From NCBI RefSeq assembly GCF_025913575.1, contig NZ_CP109785.1:2914001-2978000 (forward strand): a DNA stretch of 64,000 nucleotides, given 5' to 3'. The notes under the pieces were generated by a model. It saw only the letters and a list, made by a program, of their open reading frames with translations. It had not been told where the DNA came from and ran no database searches. The position numbers were made by a program, and so were the translations under genes. How positions within the stretch are numbered: position 1 is the stretch's first letter; every line of letters starts with the position of its first letter. Of this stretch, positions 25,837-35,044 are shown one piece after another. This stretch comes from Halocatena marina (GTDB lineage: Archaea > Halobacteriota > Halobacteria > Halobacteriales > Haloarculaceae).

Positions 25837-26388
25837 GGCAATTGTTAACTTGTGTTTGGACCTTTTAAATGTTGCTGTCTTCTCGAAAAAGCTAGCTGTC
25901 TGTGGATTATCCATGCGACAGCTTAACGCTTGTGGCTGATGGCCGAAGAGTACCAGATACTACCGATAACGACTCTGTGTGGTCGTAGACTGTGATTAAT
26001 CTCCATTATTCATCAAAAATATTACTGATATACCGTGATTTCATTTGACCAGTCGTCGTTTCTATTACTTCTGTAAAGAGTTCAGTATATGGCCATGGGC
26101 TGGTGGTTCACGTGGTCTCAAGAGCAGAGTACGGTGTATCAGGCTGTCCAAGCCGTACTCGTCGTCCGCCGAAGAGACCCGATCGCACGGCGGGCATCTC
26201 GTGGCCCTCGTCTGCGACAGTGATGGATCAGTTCGGTTTACGGAGAGATGCTTCTTGATCTGAGCGTCAATCGGTGCACGGTTCGCTTCGAACGGTTTCT
26301 ACGTTCTTTCCAGAGCGTTCGAGTCGAACACGCCACATCAGACGCAGGTATCGAAATCTGTTTAGCGCGGTGGGAGGAACGTCAGCGT
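25837..26388. other. 552-base gap before purA, with a GC-rich, fold-prone core
   Basis: The first ~230 bases are A/T-rich and hold the minus-strand promoter of the winged-helix gene and probably others. The core (26089-26223) is GC-rich and can fold into at least two hairpins (see findings); it also contains a 44-codon frame from ATG 26089. Upstream of purA, TTTAGC near 26361-26366 is a possible TATA-like box about 25 bases before the ATG at 26389. Confidence 0.5.
26089..26223 (+). ncRNA. Candidate structured RNA or 44-residue ORF
   Basis: Two perfect or near-perfect inverted repeats lie close together: GAGTACGG...CCGTACTC (8 bp, 18-base loop, about 26127-26160) and GTCCGCCG...CGGCGGGC (8 bp with one G-U pair, about 26161-26193). 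The same stretch is an open frame MAMGWWFTWSQEQSTVYQAV that continues to 44 residues. It does not match tRNA, 5S, SRP RNA or RNase P RNA motifs that I can recognise. Which of the two readings is right cannot be decided here. Confidence 0.3.
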
Positions 26389-27738
26389 ATGACTGTAACC
26401 ATCGTCGGCTCACAATTAGGCGACGAGGGGAAGGGTGGTATCGTCGATCTGTACGGCGGTTCCGTCGATATTGTTGTTCGCTATCAGGGCGGAGACAACG
26501 CGGGCCACACTGTCGTCCACGACGGTGAGACGTACAAACTCTCTCTCGTTCCCAGCGGTGCCGTCCGTGGAAAGGTAGGTGTTCTCGGTAACGGCTGTGT
26601 TGTTAACCCGAAAACGCTGTTCGAAGAGATCGACACGCTCCGTGAACGCGGCCTTGAGCCGGACGTTCGTGTCGCAGCGCGTGCACACGTTATTTTCCCG
26701 TATCACCGGGTCCTCGACGGGATCGAGGAGGAGGCAAAAGAGGATCTCGCGGCAGGCACGACCGGACGAGGAATCGGACCGACCTACGAGGATAAGGCGG
26801 GACGTCGTGGAATCCGCGTCGGTGATCTCCTCGACAGTGAGGTGCTCCGGAAGCGGCTCGAATACGTTGTTCCCCAGAAACGGGCGCTTGCGACGGAGGT
26901 GTACGGACTCGATCCCGGCGAAGCGTTCGATATCGACCATCTTTATGACACCTACCATACGTTCGCACAGCGGCTCGCTGCAGAAAATATGGTCGTCAAC
27001 TGCGGCGAATTTCTCTCCTCACAGCTCGACGCCGATGCGAACATCATGCTGGAAGGCGCACAGGGAACATCTATCGACATCGATCACGGAATCTATCCGT
27101 ACGTCACCTCTTCGAATACGACAGCCGGTGGTGCAGCAACAGGGACCGGTCTCGGACCATCAGTTGTCGGACGAGGAGAGGTCGTTGGCATCGTAAAAGC
27201 GTATCTCTCTCGTGTTGGCACCGGTCCACTTCCGACCGAACTCGGGCGCGTCGAAGGACAGACACCCGCCGATGGTGGTAATCCCGAAGCGGACGACATC
27301 GCAACGTACATTCGGGACGCTGGAGGCGAGTACGGCACTGTTACAGGTCGACCACGCCGCGTCGGCTGGCTCGATATGCCCATGCTCCGACACGCGGCAC
27401 GTGCGAACGGCTTCACTGGCCTTGCTGTGAATCACCTCGATGCACTTGCAGGACTGGACGAGCTCAAGGTCGGTCACGCGTACGAACTCGACGGCGAAGA
27501 ACTGCTCTCGCTGCCGACGACGACCGAACGGTGGGGTGAGTGTGAAGCGATTGAGCGGACGTTCGACGGCTGGTCTGACACCGATTGGAACGCTGTCGCC
27601 GAAGAAGGCTACGACGCACTTCCCGGAGCTGCACAGACGTACCTCAATTACATCAGCGAGGAACTATCGACGCCGATATACGCGATCGGTGTTGGACCGG
27701 GACGTGACCAGACGATTGTCCTCGAAGCGCCGTTTTGA
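26389..27738 (+). CDS. purA: Adenylosuccinate synthase
   Basis: A 449-residue enzyme that makes adenylosuccinate from IMP, aspartate and GTP in AMP synthesis. The P-loop-like GSQLGDEGKGG at 7-17, the NAGHTV segment, TTGRGIGPTYEDKAGRRG and the C-terminal GPGRDQTI are all present. The start is ATG 26389 (MTVTIVGSQ); the in-frame ATG at 26248 lies in the non-coding gap. Length matches the family. It is followed by the Trm112-like gene on the same strand after a 93-base gap. Confidence 0.95.
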   Translation: MTVTIVGSQLGDEGKGGIVDLYGGSVDIVVRYQGGDNAGHTVVHDGETYKLSLVPSGAVRGKVGVLGNGCVVNPKTLFEEIDTLRERGLEPDVRVAARAHVIFPYHRVLDGIEEEAKEDLAAGTTGRGIGPTYEDKAGRRGIRVGDLLDSEVLRKRLEYVVPQKRALATEVYGLDPGEAFDIDHLYDTYHTFAQRLAAENMVVNCGEFLSSQLDADANIMLEGAQGTSIDIDHGIYPYVTSSNTTAGGAATGTGLGPSVVGRGEVVGIVKAYLSRVGTGPLPTELGRVEGQTPADGGNPEADDIATYIRDAGGEYGTVTGRPRRVGWLDMPMLRHAARANGFTGLAVNHLDALAGLDELKVGHAYELDGEELLSLPTTTERWGECEAIERTFDGWSDTDWNAVAEEGYDALPGAAQTYLNYISEELSTPIYAIGVGPGRDQTIVLEAPF

Positions 27739-27831
27739 ACGGCCCACGGGAACCAAAACCACAATTTGAAGCTGCGACCGAGGCCAACCAGACCCGGCAC
27801 ATTTTTGCGTCGATACACCAAGGAGAGATGT

Positions 27832-28014
27832 ATGAAAGAGACACTAATGGACATCCTTTGCTGCCCACTCGATAAACAGGAATTAGAATTGAAAGAAATT
27901 AGAGAAGACGATGGGGAAGTTCTAGAAGGACAGCTGACTTGTACCGAATGTGGCACGGAATACCCCATTAATGATGGTATCCCAAATCTTCTCCCACCTG
28001 ACATGCGCGAGTGA
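27832..28014 (+). CDS. Trm112-family zinc-ribbon methyltransferase activator
   Basis: A 60-residue protein: MKETLMDILCCPLDKQELEL, with a second Cys pair in LTCTECGTEYPI and a C-terminal P-D-M-R-E. This is the Trm112 fold, an obligate activating subunit of several class I methyltransferases acting on tRNA, rRNA and release factor. In Haloferax one Trm112 serves many methyltransferases. A Shine-Dalgarno-like AAGGAGAG precedes the ATG at 27832. Confidence 0.88.
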   Translation: MKETLMDILCCPLDKQELELKEIREDDGEVLEGQLTCTECGTEYPINDGIPNLLPPDMRE

Positions 28015-28062
28015 AATTCCTGAACCTGTACTTTTTTGCTCTCCCCTACGCTTAAGTAATCT

Positions 28063-28689
28063 GTGCAGGAAACACTCACCGTTGACGTCAACCCGGACGG
28101 GATGCACACGCTTACCGTTCCCGAGCGCTTTGGGGCCGAAGGAGCGTTCGATGTTGTCCTGAAGAACCACGGTGAGCCGACGCATGTGTATCTCAATCTC
28201 GACGACGATCTTTCCGATGCAGCAACGCTTGAGGCAACTAATTACTACGTCGAACAGGGGGAAACACTCCCAATCCCGATCACGACCTCATCAAATACAG
28301 AAATCAGTGGTGATCTGACGGTTGCAACCGCCTACGGTAGTGAGAAACGATTTGTCTCAGTGACCATCGAGCCGAGCGAACAAGGCCAACACACCAAAAA
28401 TATTAGCGCATCGGTAGCATCGAATCGCACAATACGGTCTCCTCAGTCAACGATAAAAGCAACGTCGTCTCCCTCATCTCGGTCAATACCTCCCTCGCCG
28501 TCCCGGTCCACGCCAGCATCCATCGACGAGCGTATCATCCATCGTACGCTTCCCGCATTCGTATTCGGCATCGTCGCTATCATTCTCGCGTTCTCGTCCC
28601 TGCTCGTCTCTGGTGCGTCCCGAATCCTGCTCGGTGCACTCGCACTGCTCGCTGGGATTATTTTAGTGGTGTATCTCGCCGTTGTCTAA
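28063..28689 (+). CDS. DUF7524-type membrane protein with two C-terminal helices
   Basis: A 208-residue protein from a GTG at 28063. The N-terminal ~110 residues form a beta-rich domain (LTVDVNPDGMHTLTVPERFG), followed by a Ser/Pro/Arg-rich linker and two hydrophobic segments (about 160-183 and 185-206) at the end, so it is tail-anchored with the soluble domain probably in the cytosol. I recognise it as a haloarchaeal DUF7524-like family; no function is known. The only canonical start in place is the GTG. Confidence 0.7.
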   Translation: MQETLTVDVNPDGMHTLTVPERFGAEGAFDVVLKNHGEPTHVYLNLDDDLSDAATLEATNYYVEQGETLPIPITTSSNTEISGDLTVATAYGSEKRFVSVTIEPSEQGQHTKNISASVASNRTIRSPQSTIKATSSPSSRSIPPSPSRSTPASIDERIIHRTLPAFVFGIVAIILAFSSLLVSGASRILLGALALLAGIILVVYLAVV

Positions 28690-28698
28690 CAGACTTAT

Positions 28699-29856
28699 TC
28701 ATGAGTCAGGATCGGTTGCATCAGTGGTGACACCGCAGAGCTGTCCATTCTCGTCGAATCGTTTTGCTCTGAGATATCGGGCTCGATATCGGTTTGCCCC
28801 ATCCTTCATGTCGGCTTCACGGATATCATCGGTACGACCGTCCGAGACGGCATCGATGAGGTCCTCTATCTGAGCTTTTTCGCTCGGGGTGAGTTCGAAC
28901 GTGTATTCGCGTGTTTCCTCGCGTTCGAGACGGGTCCACTTGCGCGCGGCAGCGATTACAAGTGAACACGGCTCGCGGCATGGGAACGCTCCATCGCCTC
29001 GAGGGACATCGAGTGGTGAGTCCTCACTCTCATCCCACTGTCGTCGTTTGAGACACTGCGAATCGACACAACACGCCGTTGCGAGCCATTCGACAGCTTC
29101 TGGATCAAGTTCGTCGATGATGTCGTAGATGCCAGTCTGTCGCTCTGCAGTCTCGCGCCAGTGTGAGATGTCGAGTTCGTCTTGTCGTTCGAGATACCAA
29201 TTTTGGACCGTCGCTGGGTAGATGAAGTCGATCGTCTGGAGCACTTCTGTTCCAGTGAGATCGGTGAACTGCCATCCTGTCTGAAGCGTTGGAGCAGTCT
29301 TGAGCGGACGATAGTGACCGTCATCGTCGTACTTTGCAATCTGGCGAGCATCGAGTGGGTCGGTGTGCTCGTTGAGCGCTGTGTGTTCCCGATCCGCCAC
29401 ATTACACAACGAGTACTGCCGTTGACCTGTTTCGCTAATGGTCGTCGTGACGCTGATCTCTCCCCACGCGCGCTCGATACCGTTGTCCAGTGCTTCGTAC
29501 CGGTCACGCACATCGTTCTCCGCCGCTCGTTCGAGCCACCGGAGGAATGCCCACTCATCCTCGGTTAGATCCGACTGTGTCCAGTAGTACCAGTTGGTGA
29601 CGTAGGCAGCGTTGCTCTTTGCAACTGCCATGAGTTCGTCAGTTTCAAGTGGTCCGTGGGATGCCTCGGGTGTAGTTACGGTGTAGGTCCCAGAGTTATC
29701 GTCACGCGTAACGACGAGACCATCGAAGGAAACACCACCCTCATCGCTGGCTGCCTCCCGAAGCGTCACGACCTGCGTGTTGGTCACGATTACATTCACA
29801 CTCGTGTCCTCACTTCCGTTTTCGTCGCTGTCTTCATGCTCGCTCACACTAACCAC
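28699..29856 (-). CDS. DR2241-family protein (cobalamin-pathway neighbour)
   Basis: A 385-residue protein from GTG 29856 (a second GTG at 29847 is equally possible). Cysteines cluster near the end as C-C-V-D-S-Q-C and F-P-C-R-E-P-C, consistent with an iron-sulfur centre. It matches the DR2241 family, usually encoded beside CbiX-type chelatases in haloarchaea and Deinococcus. The role is unproven; a redox step in cobalt or siroheme insertion is inferred. The cbiX gene is immediately upstream on the same strand, 146 bases away. Confidence 0.75.
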   Translation of the reverse strand: MVSVSEHEDSDENGSEDTSVNVIVTNTQVVTLREAASDEGGVSFDGLVVTRDDNSGTYTVTTPEASHGPLETDELMAVAKSNAAYVTNWYYWTQSDLTEDEWAFLRWLERAAENDVRDRYEALDNGIERAWGEISVTTTISETGQRQYSLCNVADREHTALNEHTDPLDARQIAKYDDDGHYRPLKTAPTLQTGWQFTDLTGTEVLQTIDFIYPATVQNWYLERQDELDISHWRETAERQTGIYDIIDELDPEAVEWLATACCVDSQCLKRRQWDESEDSPLDVPRGDGAFPCREPCSLVIAAARKWTRLEREETREYTFELTPSEKAQIEDLIDAVSDGRTDDIREADMKDGANRYRARYLRAKRFDENGQLCGVTTDATDPDS

Positions 29857-30002
29857 CCATCCGTTACCTTCATTCGTCTATTCGGTGAGAAGCGGTGCCG
29901 TCTCATGGTTTGTTCTCGTCCTCGATTAGTTTGACATCCATGGTCGATTGTTGGTAAAGGCGTATTCAATCGCTCTGGACCACACAGACACGGGACAGAA
30001 AC

Positions 30003-30872
30003 TCACGCGGTCACGACACCGCCGGTCAGTTCCTTAACTCGCTCAATCGCGCTCTCGATGTCGGCACCAGCGTCGTTCGCCCGTTCAAGAATGACGTCAG
30101 CAAGCAGTGGTTCCGTGCCGACTGCCCCCGAGTACCAGATGCGTGTTCCATCGACCGTTCCCGGGACAGAATACGTGCCGGTCTCGTCCGTGAGTCCCAT
30201 ATCCGCGGGAATGTCCTCCTGTGTGTGAAAGCCGTCCGCGACGAACAGCGGAACAACGACAACATCGTCACTCTCGAAGTGGTCGGTGACGTCGTCGACC
30301 TCCGGGGATTCATCCATGAACAGCGCTTGCACCTCGTCGAACCGACCTTGTTCGCGGATACAGTTGGCGTGGTAATGGATCGCTTTCGCGCTGTTTGCGT
30401 TGCGCTCGGTCCCGTGACCAACGACCGCTAGCCCGAAGCCCGATCCGACAGCCGGATCATCGGTCACACTCTGTGCGCGTTGGATGATGACATCAGCCAT
30501 CGAGTCGTGTGTGCCAACCGGACCACAGTAGTGGACAGTTTTACCCACGTCTCGTGCTTCGAGCGTCGCGTGATCTGCGCTCGTTCCGTCGGAGTCCCAG
30601 TCGGCAACGTTCCAGCCTTCGAGACGCAGTTCGCGCGGAATGACCTGTTCGGTGAAATACCCCTCACTGATGAACAGCGGGACGACAAACACCTCCGTGG
30701 CCTCGACCGTCCGGAGCACCTCACGAAACGAGGGCTCTTCCTTCCAGAACGCCTCGCGCACTTCATCGAACGCACCCGATTCTCGAATGGTGTCGGCGTG
30801 CGCGAACGTCGGCGTGCTCGAATCCGGGTTCAGATGCGAGCCGTGAGCGACGATGACTAACGCCTGAGACAT
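30003..30872 (-). CDS. cbiX: Sirohydrochlorin cobaltochelatase CbiX (duplicated type)
   Basis: A 289-residue CbiX with two repeated chelatase domains. The first has the metal-binding histidine H10 in VAHGSHL; the second has VVGHGTERN and V-V-P-L-F-V-A-D-G-F-H-T. It inserts cobalt into sirohydrochlorin at the start of anaerobic cobalamin synthesis (or nickel/iron in related paths). It is upstream of the DR2241-family gene on the same strand. Length fits the long CbiX form. Confidence 0.9.
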   Translation of the reverse strand: MSQALVIVAHGSHLNPDSSTPTFAHADTIRESGAFDEVREAFWKEEPSFREVLRTVEATEVFVVPLFISEGYFTEQVIPRELRLEGWNVADWDSDGTSADHATLEARDVGKTVHYCGPVGTHDSMADVIIQRAQSVTDDPAVGSGFGLAVVGHGTERNANSAKAIHYHANCIREQGRFDEVQALFMDESPEVDDVTDHFESDDVVVVPLFVADGFHTQEDIPADMGLTDETGTYSVPGTVDGTRIWYSGAVGTEPLLADVILERANDAGADIESAIERVKELTGGVVTA

Positions 30873-30976
30873 ACGCTGGCTATGTTCGGATGGCGGTTAT
30901 CGTCTTCGTTATTGTCGTGAGAGACAGTTCCACAGCTCCGACGGCTTGAAACGTTCCCCTGTGGTATCGCCACGTA

Positions 30977-32455
30977 ATGACGATTCGTGTGTCGAACACA
31001 CTGACGGGCGAACGCGAGGAGTTCGAGCCGAACGGAGACAACGTCCTCCTCTATGTCTGTGGTCTCACCACATCGGATCCCGTTCATCTTGGTCACGCGC
31101 GGCTTTGGGTACACGCCGACGTGGTCCATCGCTGGCTCGAATACCGAGGCTACGACGTTCGCCACGTAGAGAACTTTACAGACGTAAACGAGAAGATTGT
31201 CGCCCGTGTTGGCGAAGGAGGTGATTCAGAAGCAGCAGTTGCTCGCTCGTACATCGAGCGAACTATCGACGATATGCGCTCTCTCAACCTGAAGCGAGCT
31301 GAGGTCTATCCTCGCGTGAGCCAACACGTCCCCGAAATCATCGACCTCATCGAGACGCTGATTGAGCGCGGATACGCCTACGAATCGAACGGATCGGTCT
31401 ACTTCGATACGACACAGTTTGAGGAATACGGAAAGCTCTCGAACCAGTCGATCGAGGATCTCGAAGCACAAGGTCCCGAGGACGAGCAGTCAGAAAAACG
31501 CAATTCGACCGATTTCGCGCTCTGGAAGGCTGGCGGTGTCACCCCCGAAGAAGTCGAAACACATCGTCACGAGGGATCGGCCGCGGCTGAAGCGGCGGCG
31601 GAGACCAGTCTCACGTGGGACTCACCATGGGAAGAGGGCCGACCGGGGTGGCATATCGAATGCTCGGCCATGTCGATGGCCCATCTCGACGAGACGATTG
31701 ACATTCATATGGGCGGGCAGGATCTCGTGTTCCCGCACCACGAGAACGAGATCGCCCAGAGCGAGGCGGCGACCGGCGCGCAGTTTGCGCGCTACTGGCT
31801 TCACGTCCGACTGCTCGAAATCGGCGATGAGAAGATGAGTTCGAGCCTCGGGAATTTCTCGACAGTCAGTGATGCTGTCGACTCAGTCGGCGCAAACAGT
31901 GTCCGAACGTTTCTCATCTCGACATCCTACAACAGTCGGCAAGCATTCTCTGAGGAGGCTCTGTATGAGGCAACCGAGCGCTGGGACCGGTTAGAACGGT
32001 CCTACGAGCGTGCAGTCGAGGCACTCGACAGTCCCGACGCATCGACAACCGTTGCGGACGACGATCTCCGGGACGCTGTGATCGACGCCCGAACGGCGTT
32101 CGAGAACGCGATGGACGAGGACTTCAACACGCGCGAAGCGATCGCTGCGCTGCTTGACATCGCTGCTGCCGTCAATCGCCACACGGACAGCGAAGAGTAC
32201 GATTACGTCGGGCTCAAAGAAGCAATCGAAGCGTTCGAATCCCTCGGTGGTGATGCGCTCGGATTCACATTCGAAGAGAGCGGGGATGGAACAGTCACGC
32301 TTGCCGAAGAAGCGGTCGAACTCGTCCTCAATCTCCGCGAAGAGGAACGAGAAAAGGGGAACTACGAACAGGCTGATACACTCCGCGACGCACTCTCTGA
32401 TATCGGTGTCGAAATCGAAGACACTGACGACGGACCCACCTACCGGTTGCCGTAG
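30977..32455 (+). CDS. cysS: Cysteinyl-tRNA synthetase
   Basis: A 492-residue class I synthetase. The zinc ligand C28 lies in LLYVCGLT; the HIGH-like signature is HLGH at 37-40; the KMSKS loop is KMSSSLGNF. Further zinc ligands are in GWHIECSAM and HHENE. The C-terminal helical domain carries the insertion rich in acidic residues seen in haloarchaea. It is divergent from cbiX. The length is typical. Confidence 0.95.
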   Translation: MTIRVSNTLTGEREEFEPNGDNVLLYVCGLTTSDPVHLGHARLWVHADVVHRWLEYRGYDVRHVENFTDVNEKIVARVGEGGDSEAAVARSYIERTIDDMRSLNLKRAEVYPRVSQHVPEIIDLIETLIERGYAYESNGSVYFDTTQFEEYGKLSNQSIEDLEAQGPEDEQSEKRNSTDFALWKAGGVTPEEVETHRHEGSAAAEAAAETSLTWDSPWEEGRPGWHIECSAMSMAHLDETIDIHMGGQDLVFPHHENEIAQSEAATGAQFARYWLHVRLLEIGDEKMSSSLGNFSTVSDAVDSVGANSVRTFLISTSYNSRQAFSEEALYEATERWDRLERSYERAVEALDSPDASTTVADDDLRDAVIDARTAFENAMDEDFNTREAIAALLDIAAAVNRHTDSEEYDYVGLKEAIEAFESLGGDALGFTFEESGDGTVTLAEEAVELVLNLREEEREKGNYEQADTLRDALSDIGVEIEDTDDGPTYRLP

Positions 32456-32517
32456 AGGACACTCAGTCAGCAGTCCGTCACCGAATCGGCGGCCGATATC
32501 CGCATCGTTCCGTTAGT

Positions 32518-33819
32518 TCAGGTTGGTGCGTAGAACACCCATCCCTCAGCAGGCACTGCTATCTGCACCGAGCCGTCGCCTGCGACACTAACATCACCAG
32601 CGTTGCCGCTGTGATCGTGCAGCGTCGTGTTAGCCCATGAGGTAGTAACCGATGCGCTTTGCTGGCTGCTGCTGTTGTTCAATCCGACGAGCAAATTGCT
32701 GTCTCGTTCGTAGACCACGAGGTTGCTGTCCGTGTACCGCCAGTACGTTTCTCCGCCAGAGAGGTTCTTGCGAACCCAAATCATGTTGTTGATCGTGTCG
32801 TTGTCGAGGAGCCAGTCCGGATAGATATTGTACAGGATTGGATAGCCCTCTGAGGTCAGGATGTGTGCGTGTGCGAGTTCGTACTGGCTCGGACCGTCCT
32901 GATCGTGGTTGTCGACGAATGGCCACGCGTGAAATGGATCTTGTGCCCTGACGCCCGCCCCCTGAAGCTTGCTCATATCGCCGCCGCTGAAGACGTCCGA
33001 TATTGTGTAAAACAACGGGTAATCGAACGCGTTCATTCCTGTGTCGATGTACGCTTGTACGTACGAGACACCCCCGTCGTACACCTCCCCGACACGCTCT
33101 AAACCGAACTCGTCGGCCCACTGGTTTGCGTAGTCCTGGAAGAACCAGTGGGGCATGTGCTTGGCTGCGTCGTATCGGTAGCCGTCTGCTCCGAAATCCG
33201 ATATTTTCTTCATGTAGTTGTACAGCTCGCCTCGGACGTAGCTGGATTCCTGTTCGAGATCCGGAAGTCCGAGAAGCTCGCCGTTTTTGACTTCGTGTTC
33301 GTCGTTCCAGTCGTCGATCTGGCCACAGCAGTGATGGAAATCAGGATTGCTGAACGCCGGAAAGTCGTATCCCCTCCCGTCTGCCATGTGGTTCATCACG
33401 CAATCGAGATAGACCTCGATTCCGTGACTGTGTGCCGTATCGATGAGTGTTTGCAGCTCCGATGCAGTGCCGAACGCACTGTTGAAATCGCGAAAATCAA
33501 CCGGCTGATATCCTAACGGTGGGTCGTTGCGTCCGCCCTGATCCGCCCACGTCAACCGACTCTTCTGGGGTGCCTGAATCCAGATGATATCGTACCCCCT
33601 GTCTGCGACTGTTGGAAGGTTGTTCGTGATCGTGCCCCACGTCTCGTGGAAATACTGGAGTGCAACGGGTTCACCTGGTGCAGCTCGTGCTGAATCTGCT
33701 ACCGATGGTGTCAAGCCGACAGTCCCGAGGACACCGAGTCCTTTCAGCAATCGCCGACGTGAAAATTCCCCCGTTCGTTTCGGGTCGATACTATTTTGAT
33801 TTGCGGTATTGCCAGCCAC
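32518..33819 (-). CDS. Tat-exported alpha-amylase family (GH13) protein
   Basis: A 433-residue secreted glycoside hydrolase from GTG 33819. The twin-arginine signal FSRRRLLKGLGVLG (RRR at 21-23) ends near A-R-A at 45-47. GH13 motifs are present in order: YLDCVMNHMAD (region I), GYRYDAAKHMP (II, catalytic Asp), RVGEVYDGG (III, catalytic Glu) and FVDNHDQDG (IV). The C-terminus is a short beta domain. Export as a folded protein suits high salt. It is convergent with cysS. The likely substrate is starch-like polysaccharide outside the cell. Confidence 0.9.
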   Translation of the reverse strand: MAGNTANQNSIDPKRTGEFSRRRLLKGLGVLGTVGLTPSVADSARAAPGEPVALQYFHETWGTITNNLPTVADRGYDIIWIQAPQKSRLTWADQGGRNDPPLGYQPVDFRDFNSAFGTASELQTLIDTAHSHGIEVYLDCVMNHMADGRGYDFPAFSNPDFHHCCGQIDDWNDEHEVKNGELLGLPDLEQESSYVRGELYNYMKKISDFGADGYRYDAAKHMPHWFFQDYANQWADEFGLERVGEVYDGGVSYVQAYIDTGMNAFDYPLFYTISDVFSGGDMSKLQGAGVRAQDPFHAWPFVDNHDQDGPSQYELAHAHILTSEGYPILYNIYPDWLLDNDTINNMIWVRKNLSGGETYWRYTDSNLVVYERDSNLLVGLNNSSSQQSASVTTSWANTTLHDHSGNAGDVSVAGDGSVQIAVPAEGWVFYAPT

Positions 33820-34099
33820 AATTATTGTATGAAGATATTATTCATCATAAATCTTTCTCTCGGAGACACATGTTGTTCTTTGCACGATCGACCACAAACT
33901 ATTAGCACAACCAGCGGTATGCATGCGGTAACCGAAATGAACAGAGAGGAAGGTTTCTCTCTCGGTGCGTCGGCTGGGTCGATCAAAGCAACACAATATC
34001 CCGAAACGCGATAGACAGCCCACTTCCGGCGTCAGAGTACTGCCTTTACACTAGCATCGGACTCCCGGTGCCCCTTGAACTCAGTCACGACTCACGATC
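33820..34099. other. A/T-rich gap with divergent promoters
   Basis: This 280-base gap separates the amylase and the lipoprotein genes. A/T-rich candidate boxes for the amylase lie around 33836-33855 (minus strand AATAATATC), 26-36 bases from its start. No short frame here has a convincing start or composition. Confidence 0.45.
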
Positions 34100-34765
34100 A
34101 TGGATTCTCGATACTCGATCACGATACCGTCCCGAACCACGCTTGCAACGTTACTACTCGTCGCTCTCGTCATGACGACTGGTTGTCTCGGATTCATCAC
34201 GGGTGATGGTCCACTGTCGGTCGAATCGGAGCCCGTTGCCGTGAGCAATAGCACGGTTTCAGAGGCGAATTACGAAGTAGTTCGTGATAAGACAATCACC
34301 GTGGATGCCTCAGTCTCTGTTGCTGATCAGGAACGAACCGTCGAAGCAAAGAGCCACTTTCGCGAATACGGGCGAGATTTCGACATTCTCAGTTCCGATA
34401 TGACTGCGGCTCGTTTCGTAGCACTCTCGACACCCAAAGCGGAAGTCGCCGGTGAGCCGCTCAATCCAATTGGAGATCGTTCTAACGATCAGCTCGTCAA
34501 TCGGCTACTACAGTCGTACGATGGCATCAAGTCCGTCGAATTCGTCAAAAATAGATCTGTCACGTCACTCGGCGAAGAGCGCACGGTCGCTACGTACGAA
34601 GCGACAGCACAGGTTACACAAGACGTGGAAATCCCCGTTACCTTACACACTGCGACGTTCGCTCACAAAGATGACTACATCACAATCCTTGCCCTGTACC
34701 CGAAGCAGCTAGACGAGCAGCCAAATATTGATACGTTCCTCGAAGAACTCGAACATCCGGTATAA
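34100..34765 (+). CDS. DUF6517-like lipoprotein
   Basis: A 221-residue lipoprotein. The hydrophobic signal (TTLATLLLVALVMTTGC) ends in a T-T-G-C lipobox, with C29 as the lipid-modified cysteine. The mature part begins with a Ser/Val-rich linker and has N- and C-terminal beta-rich units (ITVDASVSVADQERTV, TYEATAQVTQD). The fold resembles haloarchaeal DUF6517 lipoproteins of unknown function exposed on the outer face of the membrane. It is a single gene with its own promoter. Confidence 0.75.
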   Translation: MDSRYSITIPSRTTLATLLLVALVMTTGCLGFITGDGPLSVESEPVAVSNSTVSEANYEVVRDKTITVDASVSVADQERTVEAKSHFREYGRDFDILSSDMTAARFVALSTPKAEVAGEPLNPIGDRSNDQLVNRLLQSYDGIKSVEFVKNRSVTSLGEERTVATYEATAQVTQDVEIPVTLHTATFAHKDDYITILALYPKQLDEQPNIDTFLEELEHPV

Positions 34766-35044
34766 GTATCACTACACTGATTTATCTGTTCTTCACGACC
34801 GAGAGCGAGAGCAAGAGCAGTATTCAGGTGACCGCGTGTAATCTTCTGTCTCCGATTGTAGCTACCAGGCGCTGCAGTAAACAAGCAGGCTGAATCCGCT
34901 GGCTCGCCGTTTCCCTCCGCGACGGTGATACCCCCCGACTGAGAGAAATTCTAGAGGGAATTTCGAATGATTCACCATAAATATTCGAGAACTGATTTAA
35001 TTGAAGGATAAGTATCGATTTCTTGTGTAAGAGCGCTGCTAAAC
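34766..35044. other. Non-coding gap with promoter of the spondin-like gene
   Basis: A 279-base gap. The A/T-rich stretch from about 34973 to 35020 (ACCATAAATATTCG and GATTTAATTG) is the likely promoter for the gene at 35045. No gene-like frame was found. Confidence 0.45.

Noticed and set aside
29857..30002. Two very short minus-strand frames (MDVKLIEDENKP and MRRHRFSPNRR...) between cbiX and the DR2241 gene
   Set aside because: They are 12 and 20 codons long with ATGA-type overlaps, which is suggestive, but nothing supports translation and the peptides have no recognisable family.
33796..34014. Plus-strand 72-codon frame in the amylase/lipoprotein gap
   Set aside because: Begins inside the amylase gene's start region in antisense orientation and shows no recognisable motif.
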